DNA of 5,960 nt from Legionella longbeachae (GTDB taxonomy: Bacteria > Pseudomonadota > Gammaproteobacteria > Legionellales > Legionellaceae): contig JACPOX010000003.1 of NCBI GenBank assembly GCA_016191305.1, positions 1-5,960 of the forward strand, written 5' to 3'. The notes under the pieces are model-generated. The model did no database searches. It was not told where the DNA came from and saw nothing but the letters and a program-made list of their open reading frames with translations. The position numbers were made by a program, and so were the translations under genes. Shown one piece after another: positions 1-5,960 of the stretch. The stretch's first letter is position 1, and the number at the start of each line of letters is the position of its first letter.

Positions 1-547
1 GACTTTCCAATAATGGTTGTGCTGCTATTTGGGATAACTTGTTATGTAAACTGCTAGCCGTTTCAGTTGCGCTTATAGGACAACTCACCTTGTGAAGCAT
101 AGCTCCAGTATCCATGCCCACATCCATTTGCATGATGGTGACTCCAGATTCTGTATCGCCATGAAGAATAGCGGATTGAATGGGAGAAGCCCCGCGCCAG
201 CGAGGTAGCAAAGAAGCATGTACGTTAATACAACCTAACTTAGGTATTTCAAGCACGGTTTTAGGCAGTATTAATCCATACGCGATCACAATCATGACAT
301 CAGGTTTTAAGGCAGCAAGCTCTGCAATGACTTCTGGATTTTTGAAGTTTAGTGGTTGATAGATTGGTATACTTTGTTTTAAAGCCCATTCTTTGACTGC
401 AGAGGCTTGTAATTTTCGGCCACGACCGGCAGGGCGGTCAGGCTGAGTATATATGGCTTGAAGGTGATGATCGGATTGTAATAAAGCATCAAGACAATGT
501 AGGCCAAATTCTGGTGTACCTGCAAAAATGATATTCAATTTATTCAT
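1..547 (-). CDS. fmt: Methionyl-tRNA formyltransferase, N-terminal part (3' end beyond window)
   Basis: Fmt transfers a formyl group from 10-formyltetrahydrofolate to the amino group of Met on initiator tRNA, in the cytoplasm, to start translation. I translated the minus strand from the ATG at 547-545; it stays open to the window edge and gives 182 residues of a family usually about 310-315 long. The catalytic formyltransferase fold is seen here: FAGTPEF at residues 8-14, QPDRPAGRG at 35-43, AYGLILP at 89-95, [18 protein letters not shown] at 107-124 and MDVGMDTG at 141-148. The catalytic triad of the family falls at N108, H110 and D146 (E. coli N106, H108, D144). The C-terminal tRNA-binding domain lies outside the window. 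The start codon overlaps the def stop as ATGA and has no clear Shine-Dalgarno sequence, so translation probably depends on coupling to def. Nothing looks broken. Confidence 0.97.
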   Translation of the reverse strand, partial: MNKLNIIFAGTPEFGLHCLDALLQSDHHLQAIYTQPDRPAGRGRKLQASAVKEWALKQSIPIYQPLNFKNPEVIAELAALKPDVMIVIAYGLILPKTVLEIPKLGCINVHASLLPRWRGASPIQSAILHGDTESGVTIMQMDVGMDTGAMLHKVSCPISATETASSLHNKLSQIAAQPLLES

Positions 548-1056
548 GATTTACGTGCATGCATGCGTTTAAATTTCTCCAGTTTTTTTCGTGCCATCGC
601 TTTTTTTAAGGGAGAAAGCAGATCGATAAAAAGTTTGCCATTCATATGATCAATTTCATGTTGCAAGCATTCAGCAAGTAATCCGTCGGCTTTAATTTCA
701 AAGGGTTTTCCTTTTCTATCCAAAGCTTTCACTGTGACTTTTTCTGCACGAATCACGCTATCGTATGCCCCAGGAACAGAAAGACAGCCTTCCTCAAATT
801 TTTTTTCACCTTCGGAGGCTACAATTTCAGGATTGATAATCACCAGTTGGTTTTGTTTATCACCTACAACATCAATGACTGATAAACGCATGTTAATGCC
901 TATTTGAGGTGCCGCAAGCCCAACACCACGAGCGTGGTACATTGTATCAAACATGTCCTCAATTAGAGTTTGTAACGCATCATCAAAATTCACAACAGGT
1001 TTTGAAACTTCTCTTAATCGAGAGTCAGGTAAATAAAGAATCGTATGAATAGCCAT
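544..1056 (-). CDS. def: Peptide deformylase
   Basis: Def is a metal-dependent hydrolase that removes the formyl group from the N-terminal methionine of nascent proteins at the ribosome. The 170-residue product has the usual length and all three family motifs: [10 protein letters not shown] at 44-53, EEGCLS at 88-93 with metal ligand C91, and QHEIDH at 132-137 with ligands H133 and H137 and catalytic E134. The lysine/arginine-rich C-terminal tail (151-169) resembles the C-terminal helix that binds the ribosome in the E. coli enzyme. The ATG at 1056-1054 is firm, because in-frame stops lie just upstream (at 1062-1060 and 1074-1072). The Shine-Dalgarno sequence is weak (GAGA about 12 nt upstream). 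The gene is first in an operon with fmt, whose start overlaps its stop. Iron is the usual native metal of this family; the sequence does not prove it. Confidence 0.98.
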   Translation of the reverse strand: MAIHTILYLPDSRLREVSKPVVNFDDALQTLIEDMFDTMYHARGVGLAAPQIGINMRLSVIDVVGDKQNQLVIINPEIVASEGEKKFEEGCLSVPGAYDSVIRAEKVTVKALDRKGKPFEIKADGLLAECLQHEIDHMNGKLFIDLLSPLKKAMARKKLEKFKRMHARKS

Positions 1057-1085
1057 TGTTTATCTGGTTCTCTATGTAAAAATCA

Positions 1086-1094
1086 TGTTATTAT
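1086..1094 (+). promoter_or_regulatory. Candidate extended -10 promoter for the LysM-dprA-smg unit
   Basis: TGTTATTAT is a TGn motif joined to TATTAT (1089-1094, five of six consensus bases), the layout of an extended -10 element. The region 17 bp upstream (GGTTCT, 1066-1071) is a poor -35, which an extended -10 can partly offset. Transcription would start near 1101, giving a leader of about 41 nt. A competing -10 reading, TATATT at 1101-1106, has no acceptable -35. Confidence 0.4.
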
Positions 1095-1118
1095 CCTTTA
1101 TATATTGAAAGGCTGCAA
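1090..1118 (-). promoter_or_regulatory. Candidate sigma-70 promoter for def-fmt
   Basis: On the minus strand, TTGCAG (1118-1113, three of six consensus bases) is followed after exactly 17 bp by GATAAT (1095-1090, five of six). Transcription would start near 1083 and leave a leader of about 27 nt before def. The -10 match and spacing are good and the -35 is weak. The -10 overlaps a candidate -10 of the opposite gene. This is inferred from sequence only. Confidence 0.5.
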
Positions 1119-1128
1119 GATACCAACA

Positions 1129-1133
1129 AAGGA
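1129..1133 (+). promoter_or_regulatory. Ribosome binding site of the LysM protein gene
   Basis: AAGGA lies 8 nt before the ATG at 1142. This is a good Shine-Dalgarno match at normal spacing, and it supports the chosen start, which also places the signal peptide at the extreme N-terminus. Confidence 0.75.
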
Positions 1134-1141
1134 TTGACTCA

Positions 1142-2179
1142 ATGAGATTTATTCTCTTTATATTCTTTTTTCTATTTTCTACTTTGAATTATGCTCTGAG
1201 CTTAAAATCGAACGCTCCCAAACGCTACGTGGTCCAACCGGGTGACAATCTATGGAATATTGCCAATCATTATTTAGATAATCCTTGGGAATGGAAGGAG
1301 TTGTGGCATGCCAACCCACAGATTAAAAATCCTAATCGTTTGTACCCTGGAGCTGTATTGCTCTTAGTGCCCCTAGAAAATAAACCATACATCAAAGTGT
1401 TATCAAATGGCACAATAAAATTATCCCCTAATGTACGTCCTTTGCCTTTAGCAGAAGCCATTCCTGCGATCCCTTTAAGTGATATAAAGCCTTTTTTAAA
1501 TGAATCACTAATACTGGATGAGGACGTTATTAATCGAGCCCCTTATATTGTTGCTTTTGTAGGAGAGCACATGATAGGGGGACAAGGTAATGAAGCATAT
1601 GTGCAGGGTTTACATCCTTCACGCCGTGTATCTGCGGTTGGTAGACCGGCTTATTCAATTTTCAGAGGGGGTAAAAATTATAAAGATCCAAGGACTAAAG
1701 AATTTCTGGGGTATCGAGCTGATTTAATTGCTCATTCAGAGTTGATTGCTGGCGGTGATCCCGCAACTATTTTAATAACCAGTATCAATGAAGGAGTTAA
1801 ATTACAGGACAGTGTTTTGATTAATACTAGTCCTGAGTTTAATTTATATTTTGAACCTAAAGCGCCTAATTTTTTGGTGGAAGGGTTCATTATTGATATG
1901 CCAGATGGTATGCCTAATGGGAATGTTCAGGAGGCTGAAGGGAGTGTGGTGGTGATTAGTTTGGGAGCACGTAACGGATTAGAGGCGGGAGATGTGCTTG
2001 GTATCTATAGAGACTCTGGTGTTGTCAGTGATCCTAAAAATCGGCTTTATCCTATAAAATTACCGCCAGAGCGCATCGGCGAAGTTATGGTTTTTCGTGT
2101 ATTCACTAAGACCAGTTTTGCTCTTATTCTTCGTTCCTCCAGAGCTGTTTATTTATCAAATTCAGTGACTAATCCATGA
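1142..2179 (+). CDS. Secreted LysM peptidoglycan-binding protein, probable TsaP-like pilus secretin-associated protein
   Basis: The 345-residue protein begins with a very hydrophobic signal peptide (about 1-18, six phenylalanines, probable cleavage after NYA at 16-18). One LysM domain follows at about 28-77, with YVVQPGDNLWNIA at 29-41, the WEWKELWHANP segment at 49-59 and YPGAVLLLVP at 68-77. LysM binds the glycan of peptidoglycan, so the protein should act in the periplasm. The remaining 270 residues have no enzymatic motif that I recognise; a beta-rich, glycine-rich segment lies near the C-terminus (GARNGLEAGDVLGIY, 275-289). Genes between def and dprA with this architecture include P. aeruginosa PA0020, a homologue of TsaP, which has LysM plus an FlgT-like domain and ties the PilQ secretin to the cell wall. 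I infer the same role here from synteny, length and layout. Its stop overlaps the dprA start. It could also be a general cell-wall-binding protein. Confidence 0.85.
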   Translation: MRFILFIFFFLFSTLNYALSLKSNAPKRYVVQPGDNLWNIANHYLDNPWEWKELWHANPQIKNPNRLYPGAVLLLVPLENKPYIKVLSNGTIKLSPNVRPLPLAEAIPAIPLSDIKPFLNESLILDEDVINRAPYIVAFVGEHMIGGQGNEAYVQGLHPSRRVSAVGRPAYSIFRGGKNYKDPRTKEFLGYRADLIAHSELIAGGDPATILITSINEGVKLQDSVLINTSPEFNLYFEPKAPNFLVEGFIIDMPDGMPNGNVQEAEGSVVVISLGARNGLEAGDVLGIYRDSGVVSDPKNRLYPIKLPPERIGEVMVFRVFTKTSFALILRSSRAVYLSNSVTNP

Positions 2180-3249
2180 ATAATCTACTCTATTATCTTG
2201 CTTTAAACCGAATGGAAAGAATAGGCCCACGTACGGTTGCCAAGTTGCAAAAACGTTGGCCTGATTTACAACAAATGTTCCTACTCTCAGCAAAGGAGTT
2301 AGAGCAGGCTGGTTTACCAACAACTTTAGCACAAACAATAACATGTTTTGATTTGAATTTGGCTCAGGATGATTTGAGATGGTTAGAGGAAAGAGATGAT
2401 CATCATATACTCACATGGGACTCAGCAGAATATCCTGCTTTATTGAAGGAAATTACCGATCCTCCAATTGTTTTATATATGAAAGGGCAGCTGTCTTGTT
2501 TGAGTAACCCAAATTTAGCTATGGTCGGCAGCAGAAATCCAACCATCACTGGAAGAGAAAATGCTAGGTATTTTGCGAAGGCACTTGCTGCTCATGGGCT
2601 TACCATTGTAAGTGGTTTGGCTTTAGGTATCGATGCGGAAGCTCATATAGGCTGTTTGGAGTCAAAGGGGCAAACAATTGCTGTTTTAGGTACTGGAATA
2701 GATCGTATCTATCCATACCGTCATACAAAACTTTCGGAGCAGATTGCCCAAAATGGTCTCCTAATGAGCGAGTTTCCTTTAAAAAGCCCACCAATCGCTG
2801 GACATTTCCCTAGAAGAAACCGTATAATAAGTGGTTTATCATTGTGCACTTTGGTTGTTGAGTCGGCAATAAAGAGTGGTTCGTTAATCACAGCACGAAT
2901 GGCGTTGGAACAAAATCGAGATGTTTTGGCGATTCCCGGTTCTATTCATAATCCACTGGCTCGTGGGTGCCATTTCCTGTTACAGCAAGGAGCTAAATTA
3001 GTCACTTCAGTTGCTGATGTTCTTGAAGAGTTAGGTATTGATTTACAAGAACAAACAACTGATAAAGCTATTTTACCACTTGCCAGCGGGAATAAAAACC
3101 TAGTAAAGTTCATTGGTTTTGAAATGACAACTGTAGATCAGATCATTTTACGTAGCGGATGCACTGTTGAGCAAGTTATAACTGAACTTGCAGAATTAGA
3201 AATAGATGGGGCTATTGTATCTGTTCCCGGTGGCTATATGAGGTGTTAG
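2176..3249 (+). CDS. dprA: DNA-processing protein DprA (Smf)
   Basis: DprA binds incoming single-stranded DNA during natural transformation, protects it and loads RecA on it in the cytoplasm. The 357-residue product shows the family's full layout. A helical N-terminal region (about 1-70) is followed by the YPALL and DPPIVLYMKG lead-in (86-104). The Rossmann-like core has VGSRNPT (117-123), SGLALGIDAEAH (146-157), GTGIDRIYP (172-180), FPRRNRIISGLS (211-222) and the SGSLITARMALEQNR segment (234-248) leading to IPG (253-255). A C-terminal winged-helix domain (about 305-356) ends in VPGGYMR. The ATG overlaps the stop of the LysM gene as ATGA, with no convincing Shine-Dalgarno sequence, so translation is probably coupled. 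smg follows after 3 nt. The gene is conserved in many bacteria not known to be transformable, so competence of this organism is an inference. Confidence 0.97.
   Translation: MNNLLYYLALNRMERIGPRTVAKLQKRWPDLQQMFLLSAKELEQAGLPTTLAQTITCFDLNLAQDDLRWLEERDDHHILTWDSAEYPALLKEITDPPIVLYMKGQLSCLSNPNLAMVGSRNPTITGRENARYFAKALAAHGLTIVSGLALGIDAEAHIGCLESKGQTIAVLGTGIDRIYPYRHTKLSEQIAQNGLLMSEFPLKSPPIAGHFPRRNRIISGLSLCTLVVESAIKSGSLITARMALEQNRDVLAIPGSIHNPLARGCHFLLQQGAKLVTSVADVLEELGIDLQEQTTDKAILPLASGNKNLVKFIGFEMTTVDQIILRSGCTVEQVITELAELEIDGAIVSVPGGYMRC
3241..3245 (+). promoter_or_regulatory. Ribosome binding site of smg inside the 3' end of dprA
   Basis: AGGTG lies 7 nt before the smg ATG and is formed by the last codons of dprA. 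It fixes the smg start at 3253 and implies that the two genes are translated from one message. Confidence 0.6.
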
Positions 3250-3252
3250 TAT

Positions 3253-3690
3253 ATGAAAGATAACTTATTTGAAATGTTATTGAGTTTATTTGAAAAAAGT
3301 CTTACGCAGCTGCAAAAAAGCCATAAAACCGCTGAAAAAGATGCAACAGAACTACTAAATGAAGAAGAGAATTCAGCAGCCGAGGAACAAGTTTTGCATT
3401 TGAAGTCGCAGCAAGCTCTGTCAACACGAGTATTTACTTATGATGAGCAAATGAAACTGACCAAAGCCAGTTATCAATTTCTCATGCGTATGAAATTGTG
3501 GAAAATTCTTAATGCAGAATCTTTTGAAACGATTATGAGTCAATTGCAATTTTCTGAATCTCGTATTGTGACTCTTCAAGAGACTAAATGGACAATAAGA
3601 AATGCTTTAGCTAGCGATTTAAATGAAGAGCAGCTGGCTTTTCTAGATTTGGTTCTTTATCAATCAGAAGATGAATTAACATTGCATTAG
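3253..3690 (+). CDS. smg: Smg family protein (DUF494), function unresolved
   Basis: The 145-residue cytoplasmic protein has no signal peptide or membrane segment. It matches the Smg/DUF494 family in three places: the N-terminal LFEMLLSLFE (5-14; E. coli MFDVLMYLFE), TRVFTYDEQMKL (58-69; E. coli MRIYTPEECERL) and the helical C-terminal half, including TKWTIRNAL (111-119; E. coli LKWVILMVL). The stretch between about 25 and 56 is acidic and glutamine-rich. It lacks the GF..E.I..AL.WL pattern of E. coli Smg, and the protein is slightly shorter than the 157 residues there. Synteny supports the call: smg also sits between dprA and topA in E. coli. Tandem stop codons (TAGTAG) end the gene. No biochemical role is firmly established for the family, and none can be read from the sequence. 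Confidence 0.9.
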   Translation: MKDNLFEMLLSLFEKSLTQLQKSHKTAEKDATELLNEEENSAAEEQVLHLKSQQALSTRVFTYDEQMKLTKASYQFLMRMKLWKILNAESFETIMSQLQFSESRIVTLQETKWTIRNALASDLNEEQLAFLDLVLYQSEDELTLH

Positions 3691-3733
3691 TAGGGGCTGT
3701 TACAATTCTGCTATATTCAACTAATAGATATTG

Positions 3734-3762
3734 TTGATATTTCATTCTTTAGTATTTATGAA
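3734..3762 (+). promoter_or_regulatory. Candidate sigma-70 promoter for topA
   Basis: TTGATA (3734-3739, five of six -35 consensus bases) and TATGAA (3757-3762, four of six) are 17 bp apart in the 114-bp gap between smg and topA. Transcription would begin near 3769, leaving a leader of about 36 nt. The rest of the gap is AT-rich; it holds no terminator-like GC hairpin followed by a T run, so read-through from smg is also possible. In E. coli topA expression responds to supercoiling, but nothing here tests that. Confidence 0.4.
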
Positions 3763-3804
3763 AGCTAAAGACGAAATAGTGAAAAGGATAAGGTTAACGT
3801 AACT

Positions 3805-5960
3805 ATGAGTAAACATTTGGTGATTGTAGAGTCACCCGCTAAAGCGAAGACAATTCAAAAATATTTGGGTAGTGATTATGAAGTCCTTGCCTCTTATGGG
3901 CATGTCCGTGATCTACCTGCACGCAAGGGGTCAGTTAATCCAGATAATGACTTTGCGATGACTTATGTTCCGCTTGAAAAGAATGCGCGGCATATAGAAA
4001 CTATTGCAAAAATGCTTAAAAAATCGGATTCCTTATTACTTGCAACGGACCCTGATAGAGAAGGCGAAGCTATTTCTTGGCATATTTATGAATTAATGAA
4101 AGAAAAAAATCTAATTAAGGATAAGTCGATACATCGGATTTTTTTCAATGAAATTACAAAGTCAGCCATTCAAGAGGCTATAAATCATCCACGTTCTATT
4201 TCCATGGATTTAGTAAATGCCCAACAGGCGCGACGTGCACTAGACTATCTAGTGGGCTTTAATCTTTCTCCTTTGTTGTGGAAGAAAATCAGGAGAGGAC
4301 TTTCTGCCGGTCGCGTGCAAAGTCCTGCACTGAGACTTATTGTAGAGCGCGAAGAAGAAATTGAACGTTTTGTCGCTCAAGAATACTGGAAAATATTAGC
4401 TCAATGCTTACATAACAAATTCTCATTTGAAGCACGTTTAACTCATTACAAAAATGAAAAATTACAGCAATTTACTGTAAATAATGAGGAACAAGCGCAA
4501 CAGATCAAAGAATTCCTGATTAATCAGGCACAGGGTTCTTTAATTGTTACTCAAATTGAAAAAAAGCAACGTAAACGTAAACCCTCACCGCCCTTTATTA
4601 CCTCTACTTTGCAACAAGAAGCTGCAAGAAAATTGGGTTTTACAGCACGTAAATCAATGATGGTAGCCCAGCAACTGTATGAGGGTATAGATATAGGTAC
4701 GGGTACAGTTGGTCTGATCAGCTATATGCGTACTGACTCGGTAAATTTATCTATGGAAGCAGTAGAGGAAATTCGTGAGTTTATTGTGGAGCGTTATGGA
4801 GAAAATAATTGTCCAACAAGTCCCAGACTCTACAAAACAAAATCTAAAAATGCTCAAGAGGCACATGAGGCGATTAGGCCTACATCGATTAAACGTACAC
4901 CAGAGATGGTGCAATCAGCGTTAACTACAGATCAATACAAACTCTACAGTTTGATTTGGAAACGTACTTTAGCTTGTCAGATGGCCGATGCAGTATTAGA
5001 TACTGTTGCAGTAGATTTAACTAGTGGTGAAGGAAATATTTTTCGTGCCAATGGTTCTACGGTCACTTTCTCAGGATTTCTTTCTGTGTATGAAGAAGGA
5101 CGTGATGATACTAAGGATGAAGAGAATGAAGGTTCTTTATTACCAGCTATGGCTGTGGGTGAAAAAATTAAAGTAGATGATATATTAGCAAACCAACATT
5201 TTACTGAGCCACCACCAAGATATTCAGAAGCAACTTTGGTAAAAGCATTGGAAGAATACGATATTGGTCGCCCATCAACTTATGCATCCATTATTCATAC
5301 TTTACAGCAGAGAGAATATGTTATTGTGGACAAGAAGCGATTTTTCCCAACTGATGTTGGTCGGATTGTTAATCGTTTCCTCACGAGTTATTTTACCCGT
5401 TATGTAGATTATAAATTTACTGCCGAACTTGAAGACACACTGGATGCAGTTGCACGTGGCGAAAAAGAATGGATTCCTGTTTTAGAAGAATTTTGGCAAC
5501 CTTTTGTGCAACAAATTAAAACTACAGATGAACAAGTGCAGCGCAAAGATGTGACTACGGAAGTTTTGGATGAAGAATGTCCAAAATGCCAAAAACCACT
5601 GTCAATAAGATTAGGTAAAAGGGGTCGTTTTATTGGATGCACTGGCTATCCTGAATGTGATTATACACAGGATATAAACGGACAAGATAATGAAAAAAAT
5701 GAACCTGAAGTTGTTGAGGGTAGAGATTGTCCTTTATGCTCCAATCCTTTGCATATAAAAACAGGACGTTATGGTCGCTTCATTGGTTGTAGCAATTACC
5801 CGCAATGCAAACATATGGAGCCTATAGAAAAGCCAGCTGACACAGGGGTGGAATGTCCCAAGTGCCATGAGGCAAAAATATTGCAACGCAAATCAAGAAA
5901 AGGAAAAATCTTCTATTCCTGTGGTAATTATCCCAAATGTAATTATGCACTTTGGAATGA
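3805..5960 (+). CDS. topA: DNA topoisomerase I, type IA (3' end beyond window)
   Basis: TopA relaxes negatively supercoiled DNA by passing one strand through a transient break in the other. I translated 718 codons, open to the window edge. The N-terminal TOPRIM domain has LVIVESPAKAKTI (5-17, E9) and ATDPDREGEAISWH (80-93), giving the acidic metal-binding trio D82, D84 and E86. Next come NAQQARRALDYLVGF (138-152), SAGRVQS (167-173), PFITSTLQQE (263-272), the active-site tyrosine Y307 in SYMRTDS (306-312), HEAIRP (354-359) and IGRPSTYAS (487-495). Three four-cysteine zinc fingers follow (C592-C618, C642-C668, C684-C712), each shaped CPxC...CxxYPxC. The loop of about 30 residues after the start that E. 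coli carries near residues 40-70 is absent, as in many other bacteria. The start matches the family N-terminus, and an in-frame stop lies at 3766-3768. AAGG at 3790-3793 is an offset Shine-Dalgarno, 11 nt from the ATG. Only the extreme C-terminus is missing. Confidence 0.98.
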   Translation, partial: MSKHLVIVESPAKAKTIQKYLGSDYEVLASYGHVRDLPARKGSVNPDNDFAMTYVPLEKNARHIETIAKMLKKSDSLLLATDPDREGEAISWHIYELMKEKNLIKDKSIHRIFFNEITKSAIQEAINHPRSISMDLVNAQQARRALDYLVGFNLSPLLWKKIRRGLSAGRVQSPALRLIVEREEEIERFVAQEYWKILAQCLHNKFSFEARLTHYKNEKLQQFTVNNEEQAQQIKEFLINQAQGSLIVTQIEKKQRKRKPSPPFITSTLQQEAARKLGFTARKSMMVAQQLYEGIDIGTGTVGLISYMRTDSVNLSMEAVEEIREFIVERYGENNCPTSPRLYKTKSKNAQEAHEAIRPTSIKRTPEMVQSALTTDQYKLYSLIWKRTLACQMADAVLDTVAVDLTSGEGNIFRANGSTVTFSGFLSVYEEGRDDTKDEENEGSLLPAMAVGEKIKVDDILANQHFTEPPPRYSEATLVKALEEYDIGRPSTYASIIHTLQQREYVIVDKKRFFPTDVGRIVNRFLTSYFTRYVDYKFTAELEDTLDAVARGEKEWIPVLEEFWQPFVQQIKTTDEQVQRKDVTTEVLDEECPKCQKPLSIRLGKRGRFIGCTGYPECDYTQDINGQDNEKNEPEVVEGRDCPLCSNPLHIKTGRYGRFIGCSNYPQCKHMEPIEKPADTGVECPKCHEAKILQRKSRKGKIFYSCGNYPKCNYALWN

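Noticed and set aside
557..566. Ten-base palindrome GCATGCATGC near the 3' end of def
   Set aside because: It encodes conserved-looking basic tail residues (RMHA) and is a single short copy with no spacing or partner that suggests a binding site.
1072..1099. Minus-strand mini-frame upstream of def: a strong AAAGGA, 7 nt, then ATG-ATT-TTT-ACA-TAG, in frame with def
   Set aside because: The AAAGGA overlaps the candidate def -10 and the ATG lies at the predicted start site, so a normal def transcript would not carry it. Four codons is also within chance. It does show that def cannot be extended upstream, because TAG and TAA stops intervene.
1270..1461. 63-codon open frame on the minus strand inside the LysM gene
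   Set aside because: It is antisense to a gene with a clear domain and signal peptide, has no recognisable motif, and is a shadow of the coding strand.
2162..2344. 60-codon minus-strand frame across the LysM-dprA junction
   Set aside because: It lies opposite two well-supported coding ends, with no motif or family resemblance.
2600..2794. 64-codon minus-strand frame inside dprA
   Set aside because: It is antisense to the conserved Rossmann core of DprA, whose motifs are intact on the plus strand.
3713..3740. Imperfect inverted repeat ATATTCAAC ... GTTGATAT between smg and topA
   Set aside because: It is AT-rich, has a mismatch or bulge and an 11-base spacer, and lacks a following T run. 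It is too weak for a terminator and too degenerate to call an operator.
5409..5642. 77-codon minus-strand frame with several cysteines, inside topA
   Set aside because: It is opposite the TopA C-terminal core and first zinc finger. The serine and cysteine richness is a by-product of the complementary codons.

Overview
The window is a compact, AT-rich chromosomal housekeeping segment. The gene order fmt-def, diverging from a LysM protein gene, then dprA, smg and topA, is a well-known gammaproteobacterial arrangement. Low GC, the style of the TopA and LysM proteins and the overall protein resemblance suggest a member of the Legionellales, probably a Legionella species. That placement is inferred from memory of the families, not from a search.

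Left arm, minus strand (1-1056): def (peptide deformylase) is followed by fmt (methionyl-tRNA formyltransferase). Their ends overlap by four bases (ATGA). The two enzymes act at opposite ends of one cycle: Fmt formylates the initiator Met-tRNA and Def removes the formyl group from the nascent peptide. fmt runs off the left edge, so only its N-terminal 182 residues are present.

Divergent control region (1057-1141): the 85 bp between def and the LysM gene hold candidate promoters for both directions. The two -10 elements share five bases of the same TTATTATC segment.

Right arm, plus strand (1142-5960): a secreted LysM protein, probably the TsaP-like protein that links the type IV pilus secretin to peptidoglycan, overlaps dprA by four bases. 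dprA is followed three bases later by smg (DUF494, function unresolved). After a 114-bp gap with a candidate promoter comes topA (DNA topoisomerase I), which runs off the right edge after 718 codons with three four-cysteine zinc fingers visible. The LysM, dprA and smg genes look like one transcription unit. topA could be reached by read-through, because no terminator hairpin is visible, or start from its own promoter.

No mobile element, CRISPR array, RNA gene, phage gene or defence system is visible, and every gene looks intact apart from the two edge truncations. I found no credible previously undescribed system. The points worth a second look are the shared divergent promoter, the coupling of a pilus-anchor candidate to dprA, and a Smg protein with an unusual N-terminal half.
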